A stretch of DNA of 62,209 bases. It comes from Undibacterium sp. Jales W-56. Lineage in GTDB: Bacteria; Pseudomonadota; Gammaproteobacteria; Burkholderiales; Burkholderiaceae_D. A program made the translations under genes and the position numbers. Where the stretch lies: NCBI RefSeq assembly GCF_025548535.1, contig NZ_JAJLQW010000010.1, positions 1-62,209 on the forward strand, given 5' to 3'. Shown here piece by piece: positions 28,504-37,706 of this stretch. The notes below the pieces were generated by a model. The model was given only the letters and a program-made list of their open reading frames with translations, was not told the origin of the DNA and ran no database searches. Numbering within the stretch: the stretch's first letter is position 1; every line of letters begins with the position of its first letter.

Positions 28504-30016
28504 GGTCCACCTCCAGCGCGCCGTTGGCGGCATCGCGCAGGCTGTCGTAGCGGCCGGTGTTGGCCAGCGGCGCCTCGCTCAGTTCCAGGCTGGTCTCCAC
28601 GCGCTCGGGTTCTGGCGGGGCGTTGAGCCGCGCCAGCACGTTCTCGACATGTTCGGCGCTGAGCACGCCGGATTCGATCACCAGCTCCACCGCCACCAGC
28701 ACCGCGGACAAGCCCGCCGTGGGGACCGCCGCCAGCACCTGCGCCATGACCCTGTCGCCGCCGGCGTGGCGCATCAGTCCCTGCTTGAGGCGCTGGAGCG
28801 GCGCTGGCATGTCGGCGAACGGGGCGCCGTTGCGCAGCGCGCCCGGCTTGCGTTCGAGCAGCGGGATGTAGTGCTGCCAGTCGTAGCGCACCTGCTTGCG
28901 GTCGACGATGCGTTCGTGATCTGCAACGATCGCGTCTCCGGCCACCACGCACACCCGCGTCGGGTACAGCCGCGTGCTGACCATCTTGCCGGCCAGCTCG
29001 CAGGGCACCGAATAGCGGTTGCGCTGCACCGTGACCAGGCAGGTCGACGACACGCGCGCCGGCTTTTCCACGTAGCCGTCGAACGGCGTCGGCATGGGCA
29101 TCATCTGCGTCTGTTCCTGCTCCAGCATATCGGCCACGCTGAAGGCGGGATGGTCGGGATGGCGCAGTTGCCCCCACAGAGCCCGGCAGCGCTCTCCCAG
29201 CCATGCATTGAGTTCGGCGAAGGAACCGAACTGGCGTGCCTGGGCGTCGATCCAGATGCGGCGCCGGCTGTCCTGCACGTTCTTCTCGACCACACCTTTC
29301 TCCCAGCCTGACGCGACGTTGCAGAAATCGGGATCGAACAGGTAGTGCGCGCACATGACGGAAAAGCGCGCGTTGACGATACGGCCTTTTCTCTTCTGGA
29401 CCTTGTCCACGGCGGTCTTCATGTTGTCGTAGATACCTCGGCGGGGGACCCCGCCGAGCGCCGCGAAAGAGCGGGTGTGGGCATCGAATAGCATCTCGTG
29501 TCCCTGACTGGGATAGGCCACCAGCCAGAACGCGCGGCTGGCGCACAGCTTCATGTGCGAGACCTGCATGCGCCGGTAGATCCCGCCGATGACCAGACCT
29601 TCCTCGCTCCAGTCGAACTGGAAGGCCTCACCCTGCTCGAAGCTGAGCGGAACGAAAGCATGCGGGGCCTTGCCTTCCGTCTCGCGCCAGCCCCGGATGT
29701 AGGCGGTGACCTGGCAGTAGGCGCCGGTGTAGCCGCTGGCCTTGATTTCGGCGAACAAGTCCTTGGCGGTGCGGCGGTTCTGCTTGATGCGGTGGGCGTC
29801 GGCCTTGAGCGCCAATTCCAGCGCGCTGTGAAACGGCGTCAACTTGCCAGGCCCCGCTTCGCGCCGGTACGCCGGCGCCGCGACCTCCTCTGATGTACGC
29901 AGCCATTTGCGTACCGTGTTGCGCGACAGACCGGTGCGCTTCGCAATTTCATGCAGCGACAACTTGTCGCGCAGGTACAGCCGTCGAATCTTCCCAAGCA
30001 TTTCCATGGTGATCAT
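28496..30016 (-). CDS. istA: IS21-family transposase IstA
   Basis: This 506-residue transposase has an N-terminal helix-turn-helix ([21 protein letters not shown]). An RNase H-like DDE domain at about residues 110-290 shows [26 protein letters not shown] and the glutamate in the [12 protein letters not shown] segment. A beta-barrel/coiled C-terminal part follows. The start MITMEMLGK at 30016 is preferred over an upstream in-frame start because it matches the family N-terminus. It cuts and joins the IS ends together with IstB. Confidence 0.93.
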   Translation of the reverse strand: MITMEMLGKIRRLYLRDKLSLHEIAKRTGLSRNTVRKWLRTSEEVAAPAYRREAGPGKLTPFHSALELALKADAHRIKQNRRTAKDLFAEIKASGYTGAYCQVTAYIRGWRETEGKAPHAFVPLSFEQGEAFQFDWSEEGLVIGGIYRRMQVSHMKLCASRAFWLVAYPSQGHEMLFDAHTRSFAALGGVPRRGIYDNMKTAVDKVQKRKGRIVNARFSVMCAHYLFDPDFCNVASGWEKGVVEKNVQDSRRRIWIDAQARQFGSFAELNAWLGERCRALWGQLRHPDHPAFSVADMLEQEQTQMMPMPTPFDGYVEKPARVSSTCLVTVQRNRYSVPCELAGKMVSTRLYPTRVCVVAGDAIVADHERIVDRKQVRYDWQHYIPLLERKPGALRNGAPFADMPAPLQRLKQGLMRHAGGDRVMAQVLAAVPTAGLSAVLVAVELVIESGVLSAEHVENVLARLNAPPEPERVETSLELSEAPLANTGRYDSLRDAANGALEVDHA

Positions 30017-30152
30017 CCTCTGTTGTCTCCCGCCCAAAAATTGGGCAGGACAAGTAGAACACCTGGGTCAGTTTTCGATCAGCAGAAGCCTTCAAAGTGG
30101 GTCAATTTTCGACCAGCGTCAACAATTGGGCCACCTAAACACGTAACCTGCA

Positions 30153-31010
30153 TCAGTTTCTGAATGAAAGCATCAGCAGACCTGCGCAAATGATAAAGGC
30201 TGCTGATGCCCTTGCTTTCCAAGCGGCCCTTTCCTTGAAAACAAAGATGGATGCCAGGCTCGCCAGAACAATTCCTGCATTTGTAAACGCAACGACGATG
30301 GCGGCTGGCATCGAACGCATGGCGTGAATAACCAGCGCATAGGCCAGGCCAATGCACAGTCCCCCGACAACAGTCACGGGCATGCTGATTCGGGCCTGGG
30401 GTCGCCATCCCCCGGTGGTTCGACGCAGATCAATCGTCAGCGCCAGCCAGGATGCAAAATAGCCGATGGTGATGAATCCTACCAACCCGCCAAAGCCTGG
30501 AATGTGAGCGGTGGCGGCCCGATCTGTCAGTGAGTAGATGCTGGTCGCGAACATCGCCGCCATTGCCCATGGCAAGGCCCGGATATCGTGTGCATTGCCG
30601 CCCACGCGTGCCAGAACAAGCAACCCAAGAACGCTAACGAAAAGTCCTGTCCAGGCAAAACCGCCCATCGTCTCGCCCAGGAACAGCATGCTCCACAAAG
30701 CGATCAAGATAGGGGAACTGCGCACCAGCGGGTAAACGAAGGCCACAGGCGCATAGTCGTAGGCGCGGCGCAAACCCATGAAATAAACCACGTTGGCGCT
30801 CGCAGAAATCACGACCCATTTCACCAGGGTGGGCGTCCACTGCACCTCGGTGAAAAGTGAATACAGTCCCCACGGCCCTAATAACACCAGGTGGGCCAGC
30901 AGGACCCACCACAAGGGGTAAGCTTCCCGCGCCTGGTGCCGAGCAATCAAATTCCAGGTCACGTGCATGATGACCGAGGTCACCAAGGCAAGCGCTGCGC
31001 TGTTGTCCAT
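30153..31010 (-). CDS. DMT/EamA-family transporter at the end of the phn operon
   Basis: This 285-residue protein has ten membrane helices in two EamA repeats (MHVTWNLIARHQAREAYPLW; FVYPLVRSSPILIALWS; ALVIHAMRSMPAAIVVAF). The gene overlaps phnP by the ATGA of its start, so it is the last cistron of the C-P lyase operon. A clear paralogue lacking its N-terminus lies beyond the other end of the operon (42520-43170). Members of the family export or import small metabolites. A phosphonate or degradation product as substrate is inference from context. Confidence 0.82.
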   Translation of the reverse strand: MDNSAALALVTSVIMHVTWNLIARHQAREAYPLWWVLLAHLVLLGPWGLYSLFTEVQWTPTLVKWVVISASANVVYFMGLRRAYDYAPVAFVYPLVRSSPILIALWSMLFLGETMGGFAWTGLFVSVLGLLVLARVGGNAHDIRALPWAMAAMFATSIYSLTDRAATAHIPGFGGLVGFITIGYFASWLALTIDLRRTTGGWRPQARISMPVTVVGGLCIGLAYALVIHAMRSMPAAIVVAFTNAGIVLASLASIFVFKERAAWKARASAAFIICAGLLMLSFRN

Positions 31011-31786
31011 CAGGAACTCGGACGATCCAAACCTGCTTGCAGGTCAACTCGATCACCATCCATGGCGATGGCAGCGCGAGGCGATGACGCGCCGGTTTCC
31101 AGCAACCAGGCATCCAGCGTGTGGCTGATGTGTGTGAGCCAGGCACGCTGGGGCTTGACCTTGTCGATGACCCCAGCAGCCGTGGTCCAGTCGTTGTGAT
31201 TTTTGGGGCCATCCCGTGGCGGGTAGCTGCAATCGAGGGCCAGGCCGTGTGGACGCCAGTCGGTCAGAAAGGTTTCAGTATGGGGCGGCAGGCCCAGCGT
31301 ATCGGTCAGGTAGGCAAAGCGGCTACCGCTAGAGGATTCGATAGCGTAGCCAAATGTCACTTTAGAGTGAATCAGGGGCACTGGTGTCAGTGTCAATGCC
31401 CCAATGCTTAGCGGCTCAAACTTGGCTAATGCATGGAATTCCAATACACCAGGGTGTTTGTACAGGTCGGCGCAACCCTCCGAGTCGGGTGGCCCGTAAA
31501 CGGCAAGGCGCGCACCGACACCCCAGCGCAGATGAAACAGGCCCTGCACATGGTCGGGGTGAAAATGCGTCAGCACAATGGCATCCAAATCACCTGGGGC
31601 AAACCGTTCATGAAGATCCGTCAATCCGGCATCCAGCAAGATGCGCGTGTTACCTGACTCAATCAGTGCCGAGCAAGGTCGGCGTACAAACGCTGGCCCC
31701 AATCGGGCACGCTCGCAGGCCACACAGCCGCAACCAAACAATGGCACACCACCGGCAGCACCAGTGCCTAAGAAAGTTACGCGCAC
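31010..31786 (-). CDS. phnP: C-P lyase pathway phosphodiesterase PhnP
   Basis: This 258-residue metallo-beta-lactamase-fold enzyme hydrolyses 5-phosphoribosyl 1,2-cyclic phosphate, the cyclic product of C-P bond cleavage, to ribose 1,5-bisphosphate. Motifs are LGTGAAGGVPLFGCGC with the structural zinc cysteines (FGCGCVACERARLG), THFHPDHVQGL, LIHSKVTFGYAIES and LDCSYPPRDG, plus a C-terminal LTHISHTLD. It overlaps phnN by about 10 bp and the DMT gene by 1 bp or more, consistent with one transcript. It appears full length. Confidence 0.92.
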   Translation of the reverse strand: MRVTFLGTGAAGGVPLFGCGCVACERARLGPAFVRRPCSALIESGNTRILLDAGLTDLHERFAPGDLDAIVLTHFHPDHVQGLFHLRWGVGARLAVYGPPDSEGCADLYKHPGVLEFHALAKFEPLSIGALTLTPVPLIHSKVTFGYAIESSSGSRFAYLTDTLGLPPHTETFLTDWRPHGLALDCSYPPRDGPKNHNDWTTAAGVIDKVKPQRAWLTHISHTLDAWLLETGASSPRAAIAMDGDRVDLQAGLDRPSS

Positions 31787-32349
31787 GAAACTGCCTCGCT
31801 GCCACTGCCATGGCGAATCAAGTTCACCAGCGTGTCACCGGCCAAGCGGAGTTCGCCATCGTTGCGGATCAGCTCGCCACGGCGACCCAAAACCTGATTT
31901 TTTGGCGCACGCGCCAGGCGCTTCTCGATCTCTTCTGCACCCTCGCGGCCACGCGCTTGCAATCGCGCACGCCGCACCTCGGGCGATACCTCAACCCACA
32001 CCGGCACAAGCTCTGGATAGCGCTGTGCCGCCGTCTCAAGATATTCCCGCGACCCATTCACCACCACAGTGATGCCTTTGGCCAGCCATTGGTTGACCTC
32101 AATCCCGAGGCCATAGGCGTGGCCATGGCTCTCCCAATGCATGGCCATCAAACCCGCCCTGCGCCGGGAGTCGAACTCCTCTTGCGTCAAGGCCACATGG
32201 TTTTCCCCACCTGCGTCGGCAGAGCGGGTGATGTAGCGGTGGGCAAACACCACCTGGCTTTCATTAGCCAGACGACTTCTCGCATAGCTCATCAAACTGT
32301 CCTTGCCACTGCCCGAGGCACCGACGACATAGATCAGACGTGCAGTCAT
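31777..32349 (-). CDS. phnN: Ribose 1,5-bisphosphokinase PhnN
   Basis: This 190-residue guanylate-kinase-like protein has P-loop VVGASGSGKDSLM (about residues 7-19), the R-Y-I-T-R-S segment and a lid ARAPKNQVLGR. It phosphorylates ribose 1,5-bisphosphate to PRPP, returning the sugar of the C-P lyase pathway to metabolism. The start MTARLIYVV at 32349 is chosen. The frame is open further upstream, but that part overlaps phnM and is not conserved. It lies 10 bp after the phnM stop. Confidence 0.9.
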   Translation of the reverse strand: MTARLIYVVGASGSGKDSLMSYARSRLANESQVVFAHRYITRSADAGGENHVALTQEEFDSRRRAGLMAMHWESHGHAYGLGIEVNQWLAKGITVVVNGSREYLETAAQRYPELVPVWVEVSPEVRRARLQARGREGAEEIEKRLARAPKNQVLGRRGELIRNDGELRLAGDTLVNLIRHGSGSEAVSCA

Positions 32350-32359
32350 TGCCGCACCT

Positions 32360-33514
32360 TCACACATGATCAAAATGTGCTGACAACGCAGCCACCCCAG
32401 CCACCCACACCCGATCGGCCTGTGGCAAGCCGCCCAGGTATTTGACGGCCACCAGATCGGCTCGTTTGCCAACGACGATTTCGCCCCGGTCCGTGAATCC
32501 TGCAGCACGCGCCGGGTTGCGCGTCACCAGGCTGATGGCATCCGCCAGACCAATGCCAGCCAGTTCTGGCAATTTCAACACCGACGGCAGTAAGGCAGCC
32601 GCCGAGTAGTCGCCGCACAGGCAATCGACCACACCTTCGAGCACCGCGTCCAGCGCGCGCATGTTGCCCGACTGTGATTTGCCACGCAGGATGTTGGGGG
32701 CACCAAAAAGCGTTGCCATGCCACGGCTACGCGCGGCCTGGGCGGCTGCCAGGTTCGTTGGAAATTCGGAGATCACGGCACCCAGACTTGCCAGTGCATC
32801 GACCTTTTCGGCACTGTCGTCATCATGACTAGCAATCGATACGCCATGCGCGCGTGCAACGACCGCCAGCGCGGACATGCGTGCCATGGCGCCAGCGGCT
32901 GCGGCCTGTTTACCGGCCAGCAGGGTCTCAAACTCGGTATCAGATGTTTTGTACGTGCGCGCAAGGTAGGCGCGATAAGCTGCCACGTCCTGAAATTGGC
33001 CTTGCCCGGGGCTGTGGTCCATGAAGGACAGCAGGTGTGCATGGCCGTGCCTCAAAAGCTCTGACAACACCGGTGGCGCGGTGTCGTCCGTGACCTCGTA
33101 ACGCACATGCACCCGGTTGTCCACCAGCGCGTGGGCCTGCCAGGCATGGACTGCGCGTGCAATCTCGGCGGCAAAACCGTTGTTGCGCACGCCGAGTTCA
33201 TGGTTGGCAAAAGACAATGCGTGAAACACCGTGGTGATGCCCGCCATGGCATTGCGCTTGTCGGCTTGTGCACAGGCAAAGTCCAGCGGAAAATGAACGC
33301 CTGGGCGGGGTTCAACTTCCTTTTCCAGCGCATCACAGTGCAGGTCAATCATGCCGGGGATCAACAAGTGTCCGGCTAGGTCCAGGGTGCGGGTGTTGCC
33401 CACCGTTTCGGGGTCGAGTGCCGCAATGATGCCGTTGTCGATCAGGATGGCTACATCGTCACGCACCTCGTCGGCAAAAACGACACGGGCGTGGGTCAAA
33501 AGTAAACGGCTCAT
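32360..33514 (-). CDS. phnM: C-P lyase pathway diphosphatase PhnM
   Basis: This 384-residue amidohydrolase-superfamily enzyme removes pyrophosphate from alpha-D-ribose 1-methylphosphonate 5-triphosphate before C-P cleavage. Metal-site segments are MIDLHCDALEKEVEPRPGV, FMDHSPGQGQFQ, IASHDDDSAEKV, and GAPNILRGKSQSGN, with CGDYSAAALLPSV late in the barrel. The end (VGKRADLVAVKYLGGLPQADRVWVAG) is typical. It overlaps phnL by 4 bp. Confidence 0.93.
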   Translation of the reverse strand: MSRLLLTHARVVFADEVRDDVAILIDNGIIAALDPETVGNTRTLDLAGHLLIPGMIDLHCDALEKEVEPRPGVHFPLDFACAQADKRNAMAGITTVFHALSFANHELGVRNNGFAAEIARAVHAWQAHALVDNRVHVRYEVTDDTAPPVLSELLRHGHAHLLSFMDHSPGQGQFQDVAAYRAYLARTYKTSDTEFETLLAGKQAAAAGAMARMSALAVVARAHGVSIASHDDDSAEKVDALASLGAVISEFPTNLAAAQAARSRGMATLFGAPNILRGKSQSGNMRALDAVLEGVVDCLCGDYSAAALLPSVLKLPELAGIGLADAISLVTRNPARAAGFTDRGEIVVGKRADLVAVKYLGGLPQADRVWVAGVAALSAHFDHV

Positions 33515-34233
33515 GATGCACAGGTCTCCAGAATGTCAGATACCGCCACCGGCGGTGTGAGTTCCACCACGCGGTCAGCCAGGCGCTGCACTAGATCAGG
33601 GTGGTGAAAAATGGCGAGCATGGCCACGCCTTCGGCCTTGATGCTGTTGATCAGCCCGATGACGCGCTCGGTGGTCGTCGGGTCCAAGCTGGCCGTGGGT
33701 TCGTCCAGCAGCAGCAGCCGGGGCCGCGCAATCAGACCCCGCGCCAGGTTGACGCGCTGTTTTTCGCCGCCAGAAAAGGTGGCAGGTGGCACGCCCCACA
33801 GGCGCTCGGGCACATTCAGCAGGCCCAGCAGTTCACTGGCGCGCGCGCGGGCCGCTTCCCGCTCTACACCTTGCGCCACCAGAGGCTCACACACCACGTC
33901 CAGCGCGCTGCGCCGTGGCAGGCAGTGCAAAAACTGGGTGACAAAGCCGATGTCGCGCTGGCGAAGTTCCAGCATGCGATGCTCACTGGCTTGTGCCAGG
34001 TCGGTGCGGTGGCCTTCTGCATCCCGGTAAACCATGCGCCCGCCCGAGGGCAAGTAGGTGCGGTAAACGCACTTCAGCACCGACGACTTGCCAGCGCCTG
34101 TGGGGCCAATCAAAGCGGTCAATTGCCCGGTGTAAACCTGCAGATGAACGTTGGCGCAGGAGGGAATCAGCTTGTTTTGCTCGTGCAATTGGAAGTGTTT
34201 GCTCAAGCCGTCGATTTCAAGAATAGGTTGCAT
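33511..34233 (-). CDS. phnL: ABC-type ATPase PhnL of the C-P lyase complex
   Basis: This 240-residue ABC ATPase has Walker A GPTGAGKSS, signature FSGGEKQRVNLARGL and Walker B LLLLDEPTASLD. PhnL is not a transporter subunit. With PhnK it binds the PhnGHIJ core complex and helps turn over the C-P lyase reaction. It lies between phnK and phnM as in the Escherichia coli operon. ATG 34233 is used; GTG 34236 is immediately upstream. Confidence 0.93.
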   Translation of the reverse strand: MQPILEIDGLSKHFQLHEQNKLIPSCANVHLQVYTGQLTALIGPTGAGKSSVLKCVYRTYLPSGGRMVYRDAEGHRTDLAQASEHRMLELRQRDIGFVTQFLHCLPRRSALDVVCEPLVAQGVEREAARARASELLGLLNVPERLWGVPPATFSGGEKQRVNLARGLIARPRLLLLDEPTASLDPTTTERVIGLINSIKAEGVAMLAIFHHPDLVQRLADRVVELTPPVAVSDILETCAS

Positions 34234-34244
34234 CACAGTGTTCC

Positions 34245-35084
34245 TTACAAGGCTGAGGCGACCAGCCGCTGGGTGTAAGCGTGCTGCGGGTCTTCCAGAA
34301 TTTGATCGGTCAGGCCTGACTCAATCACGCGCCCATACTTCATGACCAGGGTTCGCCCGGCCAGCAAACGGATCACACCCAGGTCGTGGGTGACGACGAT
34401 CATGGCGGTGCGCAGCTCTTGCTGGATTTCAAGAATCAAATCCAGAATGCGTGCCTGTACTGACAAGTCCAGGCCAGTGGTCACTTCGTCAAGGTAGAGC
34501 AGCGGTGGCCTTGTTGCCAGCGCCTTGGCAATTTGCACGCGTTGCTGCATACCGCCAGAGAACTTTTTGGGTGATTCGTCCATGCGGTCAATCAGCACCT
34601 CGGTGCGTGCCAGCAACTGCCGGGCCCGCTCGCGGATGTCGCCGTAGTGGCTGATGTCACTCATGAGCAAACGCTCGGCAATGTTGCCGCCGGCCGACAC
34701 GTTGAAGTTCAGACCCAGATGCGGGTTTTGGTACACCATGCCAAAGCGGTGGTTGCGCAGCCAGCGCTGGCGGGCAGCGTTGAGGGCAAACATGTCCCAT
34801 TGCTGTCCACCCTGCGCAGTGTCGAAAAACAAGGCTTCGCCAGCCGTGGGGGCTTCGTCAAAAAACAAGTTTTTGACCACGGTGGATTTTCCACTGCCTG
34901 ATTCGCCCATGATGCCGAGAATCTCGCCTTCGTGCAGGTCCAGGCTCACGTTGTGTGCTGCCACTACCGAGCCGCAGTGGGGACAGATGTTGGTATCCAA
35001 CTCGGGGCCGGTGGACTCAAAACACTGTGGGCAGCCGCGACCGTAGATTTTGGACAGGCCACGGACTTCAAGAATTTTCTTCAT
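34245..35084 (-). CDS. phnK: ABC-type ATPase PhnK with an N-terminal four-cysteine insert
   Basis: This 279-residue ABC ATPase binds the PhnJ face of the C-P lyase core. Walker A is GESGSGKST, the signature FSGGMQQRVQIAKAL, and Walker B reads LLYLDEVTTGLD with Val where Pro is usual. The segment at residues 14-40 holds Cys18, Cys21, Cys34 and Cys37 (CPQC ... CPHC), a zinc-ribbon-like insert that I do not recall in E. coli PhnK, where this strand is short. The C-terminal ESGLTDQILEDPQHAYTQRL is typical. It overlaps phnJ by 4 bp. Confidence 0.92.
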   Translation of the reverse strand: MKKILEVRGLSKIYGRGCPQCFESTGPELDTNICPHCGSVVAAHNVSLDLHEGEILGIMGESGSGKSTVVKNLFFDEAPTAGEALFFDTAQGGQQWDMFALNAARQRWLRNHRFGMVYQNPHLGLNFNVSAGGNIAERLLMSDISHYGDIRERARQLLARTEVLIDRMDESPKKFSGGMQQRVQIAKALATRPPLLYLDEVTTGLDLSVQARILDLILEIQQELRTAMIVVTHDLGVIRLLAGRTLVMKYGRVIESGLTDQILEDPQHAYTQRLVASAL

Positions 35085-35998
35085 GCGTTTTCCTCCGCAG
35101 TGAGCCGCTTGCGCTGGGCCAGTTGCTGATTGCAGTAATCAGAATCAGAGCATTGCCAGGTCTTTTGCGCACCGCTGGCTTCCTCTGACGGGATGATCTC
35201 GTCCAAAAACGAGTCCGCAGCACCACAGCGCGCACAGGTGTGGCGCTGGCCCTTCGTATCGGTGAAGTCTTCGGTGCGAAACGGAACATCGTCAAACACC
35301 AGTGGCTCGGCCTTGGTGTAGGGCGGCACGGCGTAGATTTTCTTTTCGCGCCCGGCCCCCAATAACACCAGTGCTTTGGACTGGTGCAGTAGTGGCACGT
35401 CATAGCGCGGGATCGGGCTGGGGTCGATCACATAGTGGCCGTTGATGCGTGTGGGGTAACGGTGTGAGATGGTGATCTCATCGAAATGCACGAGGTCCTC
35501 GTACAGCTTGGTCAACAGCCGCGAGTAATCGCCCTCACCATGCATCACCTTGCGCCGGGCTTCTGAAGGTTCGACCAGCACCAATGGATCAGGGTACGGC
35601 ACTTGCAGCACCAGCACTTGGGCTTCTGTTAATGGTGTTTCTGGAATGCGGTGGCGCGACTGAATCAGCGTGGCTTGCTGTGTGGACTCGGTGGTGTCGA
35701 TGCCGGGGCAAGTGAGCTCCACAAACTGGCGCAGGCTGACCGCGTTGACCGAATCGTCTGAGCCCTGGTCAATCACCTTCAGGGCGTCATCCGGGCCAAT
35801 CAGCGACAAGGTCACTTGCAGGCCACCCGTACCAAAGCCGCGCCCCATGGGCATCTCGCGCGAGGCGTAAGGCGTTTGGTAACCGGGGATGCTGATGGCC
35901 TTGAGAATGCAACGACGCACCTCGCGCTTGGCGTATTCATCCAGAAAACCGAAGCTGTAGGCCGCTTCATCTTGTGGCAATTCATAACCGGGGTTCAT
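35081..35998 (-). CDS. phnJ: C-P lyase catalytic subunit PhnJ
   Basis: This 305-residue radical-SAM-like enzyme cleaves the carbon-phosphorus bond. The iron-sulfur/catalytic cysteines are visible as Cys255, Cys258, Cys283 and Cys289 (CARC ... WQCSDSDYC), the C-x2-C-x24-C-x5-C spacing being close to the E. coli one. The glycine-rich PMGRGFGTGGLQVTLSL segment and FGFLDEYAKREVRR start are conserved. It is part of the PhnGHIJ complex in the cytoplasm and overlaps phnI and phnK by 4 bp each. Confidence 0.95.
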   Translation of the reverse strand: MNPGYELPQDEAAYSFGFLDEYAKREVRRCILKAISIPGYQTPYASREMPMGRGFGTGGLQVTLSLIGPDDALKVIDQGSDDSVNAVSLRQFVELTCPGIDTTESTQQATLIQSRHRIPETPLTEAQVLVLQVPYPDPLVLVEPSEARRKVMHGEGDYSRLLTKLYEDLVHFDEITISHRYPTRINGHYVIDPSPIPRYDVPLLHQSKALVLLGAGREKKIYAVPPYTKAEPLVFDDVPFRTEDFTDTKGQRHTCARCGAADSFLDEIIPSEEASGAQKTWQCSDSDYCNQQLAQRKRLTAEENA

Positions 35999-37122
35999 GC
36001 CTTGATTCCTTTCAACGACGTGTTTGTGGTTGGCGTGGCCTTGCTTTGTGTCGTGCGCAGGCGGTCCATGTCAGATTGGAAGGTCACGTAGTGCGGCATC
36101 TTGTAGTGGCTGGCGAAACCCATTGAGTCCACGCCATCCACATGCAACAGCACAAACTCGGGGTCTTCCGAGGGGTTGCTGGGGCCGTCGCGCATGCCTT
36201 TTTGCAGCGCGCGGTCGAGAATCGCCATCGCAATGGCTTTGACCTCGTTGTGTCCGAAACACGCGCCATAGCCCAGGGTGAACACCGGCGGGCCGTCGTT
36301 ATCGCCGCCCTCGTACATGGCGACCACTTCGCATTCGGTCATCAAGACCTCACCGGCCTCGATCAACTCACCCGTTACCGGGTGCGGCAGCATCACCGGC
36401 AGGTAGCCTACGCGCAGTTCGGCAATGGTGGGATGCACGTCGCCATAGCCGCGCATGTTGGAGTACGCAATGGCCAGCAGTGAACCGGTTTCAGCCCGTG
36501 CCATGGTGGCGAGCGCCGCCGAGCGCGGCACCGGGAACACCAGCGGCTCGCGCGTGATGTCAAAAGCTTCCACACTGCGGCTTGCCAGCGGTGGTAGCAA
36601 GCCATCGGCGCGCAGGGCATCAAGCACCTTGGGAAAGGTGTCGGGCAAATCCGTCTCGGGCTGCGCTTGCCGAAAGCGCTTGGCCACATCGCGAAATGCC
36701 TGTGGGGACTCATCGGCCAGATCCATGCGCATCAGACGCAGCGCGTAATCGTAAGTGGCACCCAGCATCTGACCACCAGGGATATCCTTGAAGGCTGACG
36801 AGATGCGCCGGATCAGCCGCATGTTGGAGGTGTCTTGCACCGGCATCTCCAGCAGCCGTGGCTTGGTGGAACGGTAAGCGCGCAGGGCAAACGCCGCTTC
36901 CAGCGTGTCACCTTGCATTTGCTTGATGGCGAGTGCTGCCAGACGCGGGTGGTACAAGCCGCCCTCGGACACCACGCGCGAGGTCAGCAGGCGCAACTGG
37001 TGCTCGATGGTCGACAAAGTCAGTGGCGATCCGGCATCGCCCTCGGCGGTGCGCAAGGCTTCTGCAGCTGCGTGCGAGCCTTCAATGGCCCGACCGCCAC
37101 CCTTGATGGCTACATAACCCAT
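35995..37122 (-). CDS. phnI: C-P lyase core subunit PhnI
   Basis: This 375-residue protein matches PhnI along its length: start MGYVAIKGGGRAIEGSHA, middle GGLYHPRLAALAIKQMQGD, then ALGYGACFGHNEVKAIAMA-like C-terminal segment (TLGYGACFGHNEVKAIAMAI). With PhnG, PhnH and PhnL it installs triphosphate-ribose onto the phosphonate by displacing adenine from ATP, and in the complex it supports PhnJ. It starts behind AAGGAG and overlaps phnH by 13 bp. Confidence 0.95.
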   Translation of the reverse strand: MGYVAIKGGGRAIEGSHAAAEALRTAEGDAGSPLTLSTIEHQLRLLTSRVVSEGGLYHPRLAALAIKQMQGDTLEAAFALRAYRSTKPRLLEMPVQDTSNMRLIRRISSAFKDIPGGQMLGATYDYALRLMRMDLADESPQAFRDVAKRFRQAQPETDLPDTFPKVLDALRADGLLPPLASRSVEAFDITREPLVFPVPRSAALATMARAETGSLLAIAYSNMRGYGDVHPTIAELRVGYLPVMLPHPVTGELIEAGEVLMTECEVVAMYEGGDNDGPPVFTLGYGACFGHNEVKAIAMAILDRALQKGMRDGPSNPSEDPEFVLLHVDGVDSMGFASHYKMPHYVTFQSDMDRLRTTQSKATPTTNTSLKGIKA

Positions 37123-37706
37123 GCTGTTTCTCCTTGTGATGCGATTGCTGCGGTGCTGCCAATGGCTAAGGTGGTTCTGGGTAATGCGACGACGCGGGTT
37201 TCATCCATCAGAATCAGGTCCACACCCAGCGGGAAACCTTCGTTCCAGGCTTGGCGGCGCACCAGCCAGGCCGGATCCAGACCGGCGATGGCCAGTGTTT
37301 GGGTGGTGGCGATGCCGGGGCCGGTGAGTTGCCAGCACGCGCCTTTGCCAAGGAATGCCACTTTCAGCAAAATCGTTGCACCCTGTTCAGGTGACTCCAG
37401 CGTGCCCAGGGTCGGCTCGAAGATCGGGGGCAAGCCGCCAGCAGCCACAATGAATTGCGCACGCTCGGGCCCGGTCATACGGGCTTGCAGGCGTTGGCGT
37501 GTCAAGTCATTCAGAAGGTTTTGCGGGTCAGCCAGCGTGGCCTCCCGGTCGACCAGCGTGGCCAGGGTTTGCGTCAAGGCGTCACCTTCGGTCAGAGTTT
37601 CAATACGACCAGGGAAGCTGAAGGCGCTTAGCAACTGGCGAAATACGGTTTGTTGGCGGGGTGCGCTCCAGGCCTGAAGGTCTGCACTCATGCGTTCATT
37701 CATCAT
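37110..37706 (-). CDS. phnH: C-P lyase core subunit PhnH
   Basis: This 198-residue PhnH has a family N-terminus (APRQQTVFRQLLSAFSFPGRI), the LVDREATLADPQ segment and a conserved core (GATILLKVAFLGKGACWQLTGPGI ... EGFPLGVDLILMD). It is a core subunit of the PhnGHIJ complex. ATG 37706 follows GAGGAAAA; a second ATG is adjacent at 37703. It overlaps phnG and phnI by about 11-13 bp. Confidence 0.92.
   Translation of the reverse strand: MMNERMSADLQAWSAPRQQTVFRQLLSAFSFPGRIETLTEGDALTQTLATLVDREATLADPQNLLNDLTRQRLQARMTGPERAQFIVAAGGLPPIFEPTLGTLESPEQGATILLKVAFLGKGACWQLTGPGIATTQTLAIAGLDPAWLVRRQAWNEGFPLGVDLILMDETRVVALPRTTLAIGSTAAIASQGETAWVM

Larger units (their letters stand above)
27490..30124 (-). mobile_element. 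IS21-A: complete IS21-family insertion sequence
   Basis: The 2635-bp element has ends TGTTGGCGCTG (left) and, read inward, TGTTGACGCTG (right). Each end carries two copies of a GCTGRTYGAAAAYTGACCCA-type repeat (27497-27516, 27521-27540; 30064-30083, 30098-30117), the multiple terminal repeats typical of IS21. It encodes istA and istB on the minus strand. The flanks (TCGGG left, ATTGG right) give no convincing target duplication, and the truncated kinase has no continuation on the right. It therefore marks a junction between two unrelated DNA blocks. Confidence 0.88.

Noticed and set aside
28127..29311. Long open frame on the plus strand opposite istA/istB (394 codons)
   Set aside because: It is antisense to two clear IS21 genes, is rich in residues typical of GC-rich shadow frames, and shows no domain.
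27484..30130. Target site duplication for IS21-A
   Set aside because: TCGGG and ATTGG flanks are similar but not identical, and the flanking gene does not continue across the IS.
31384..32445. 353-codon plus-strand open frame opposite phnP, phnN and phnM
   Set aside because: Shadow of three well-supported genes; His/Gln-rich composition with no family features.
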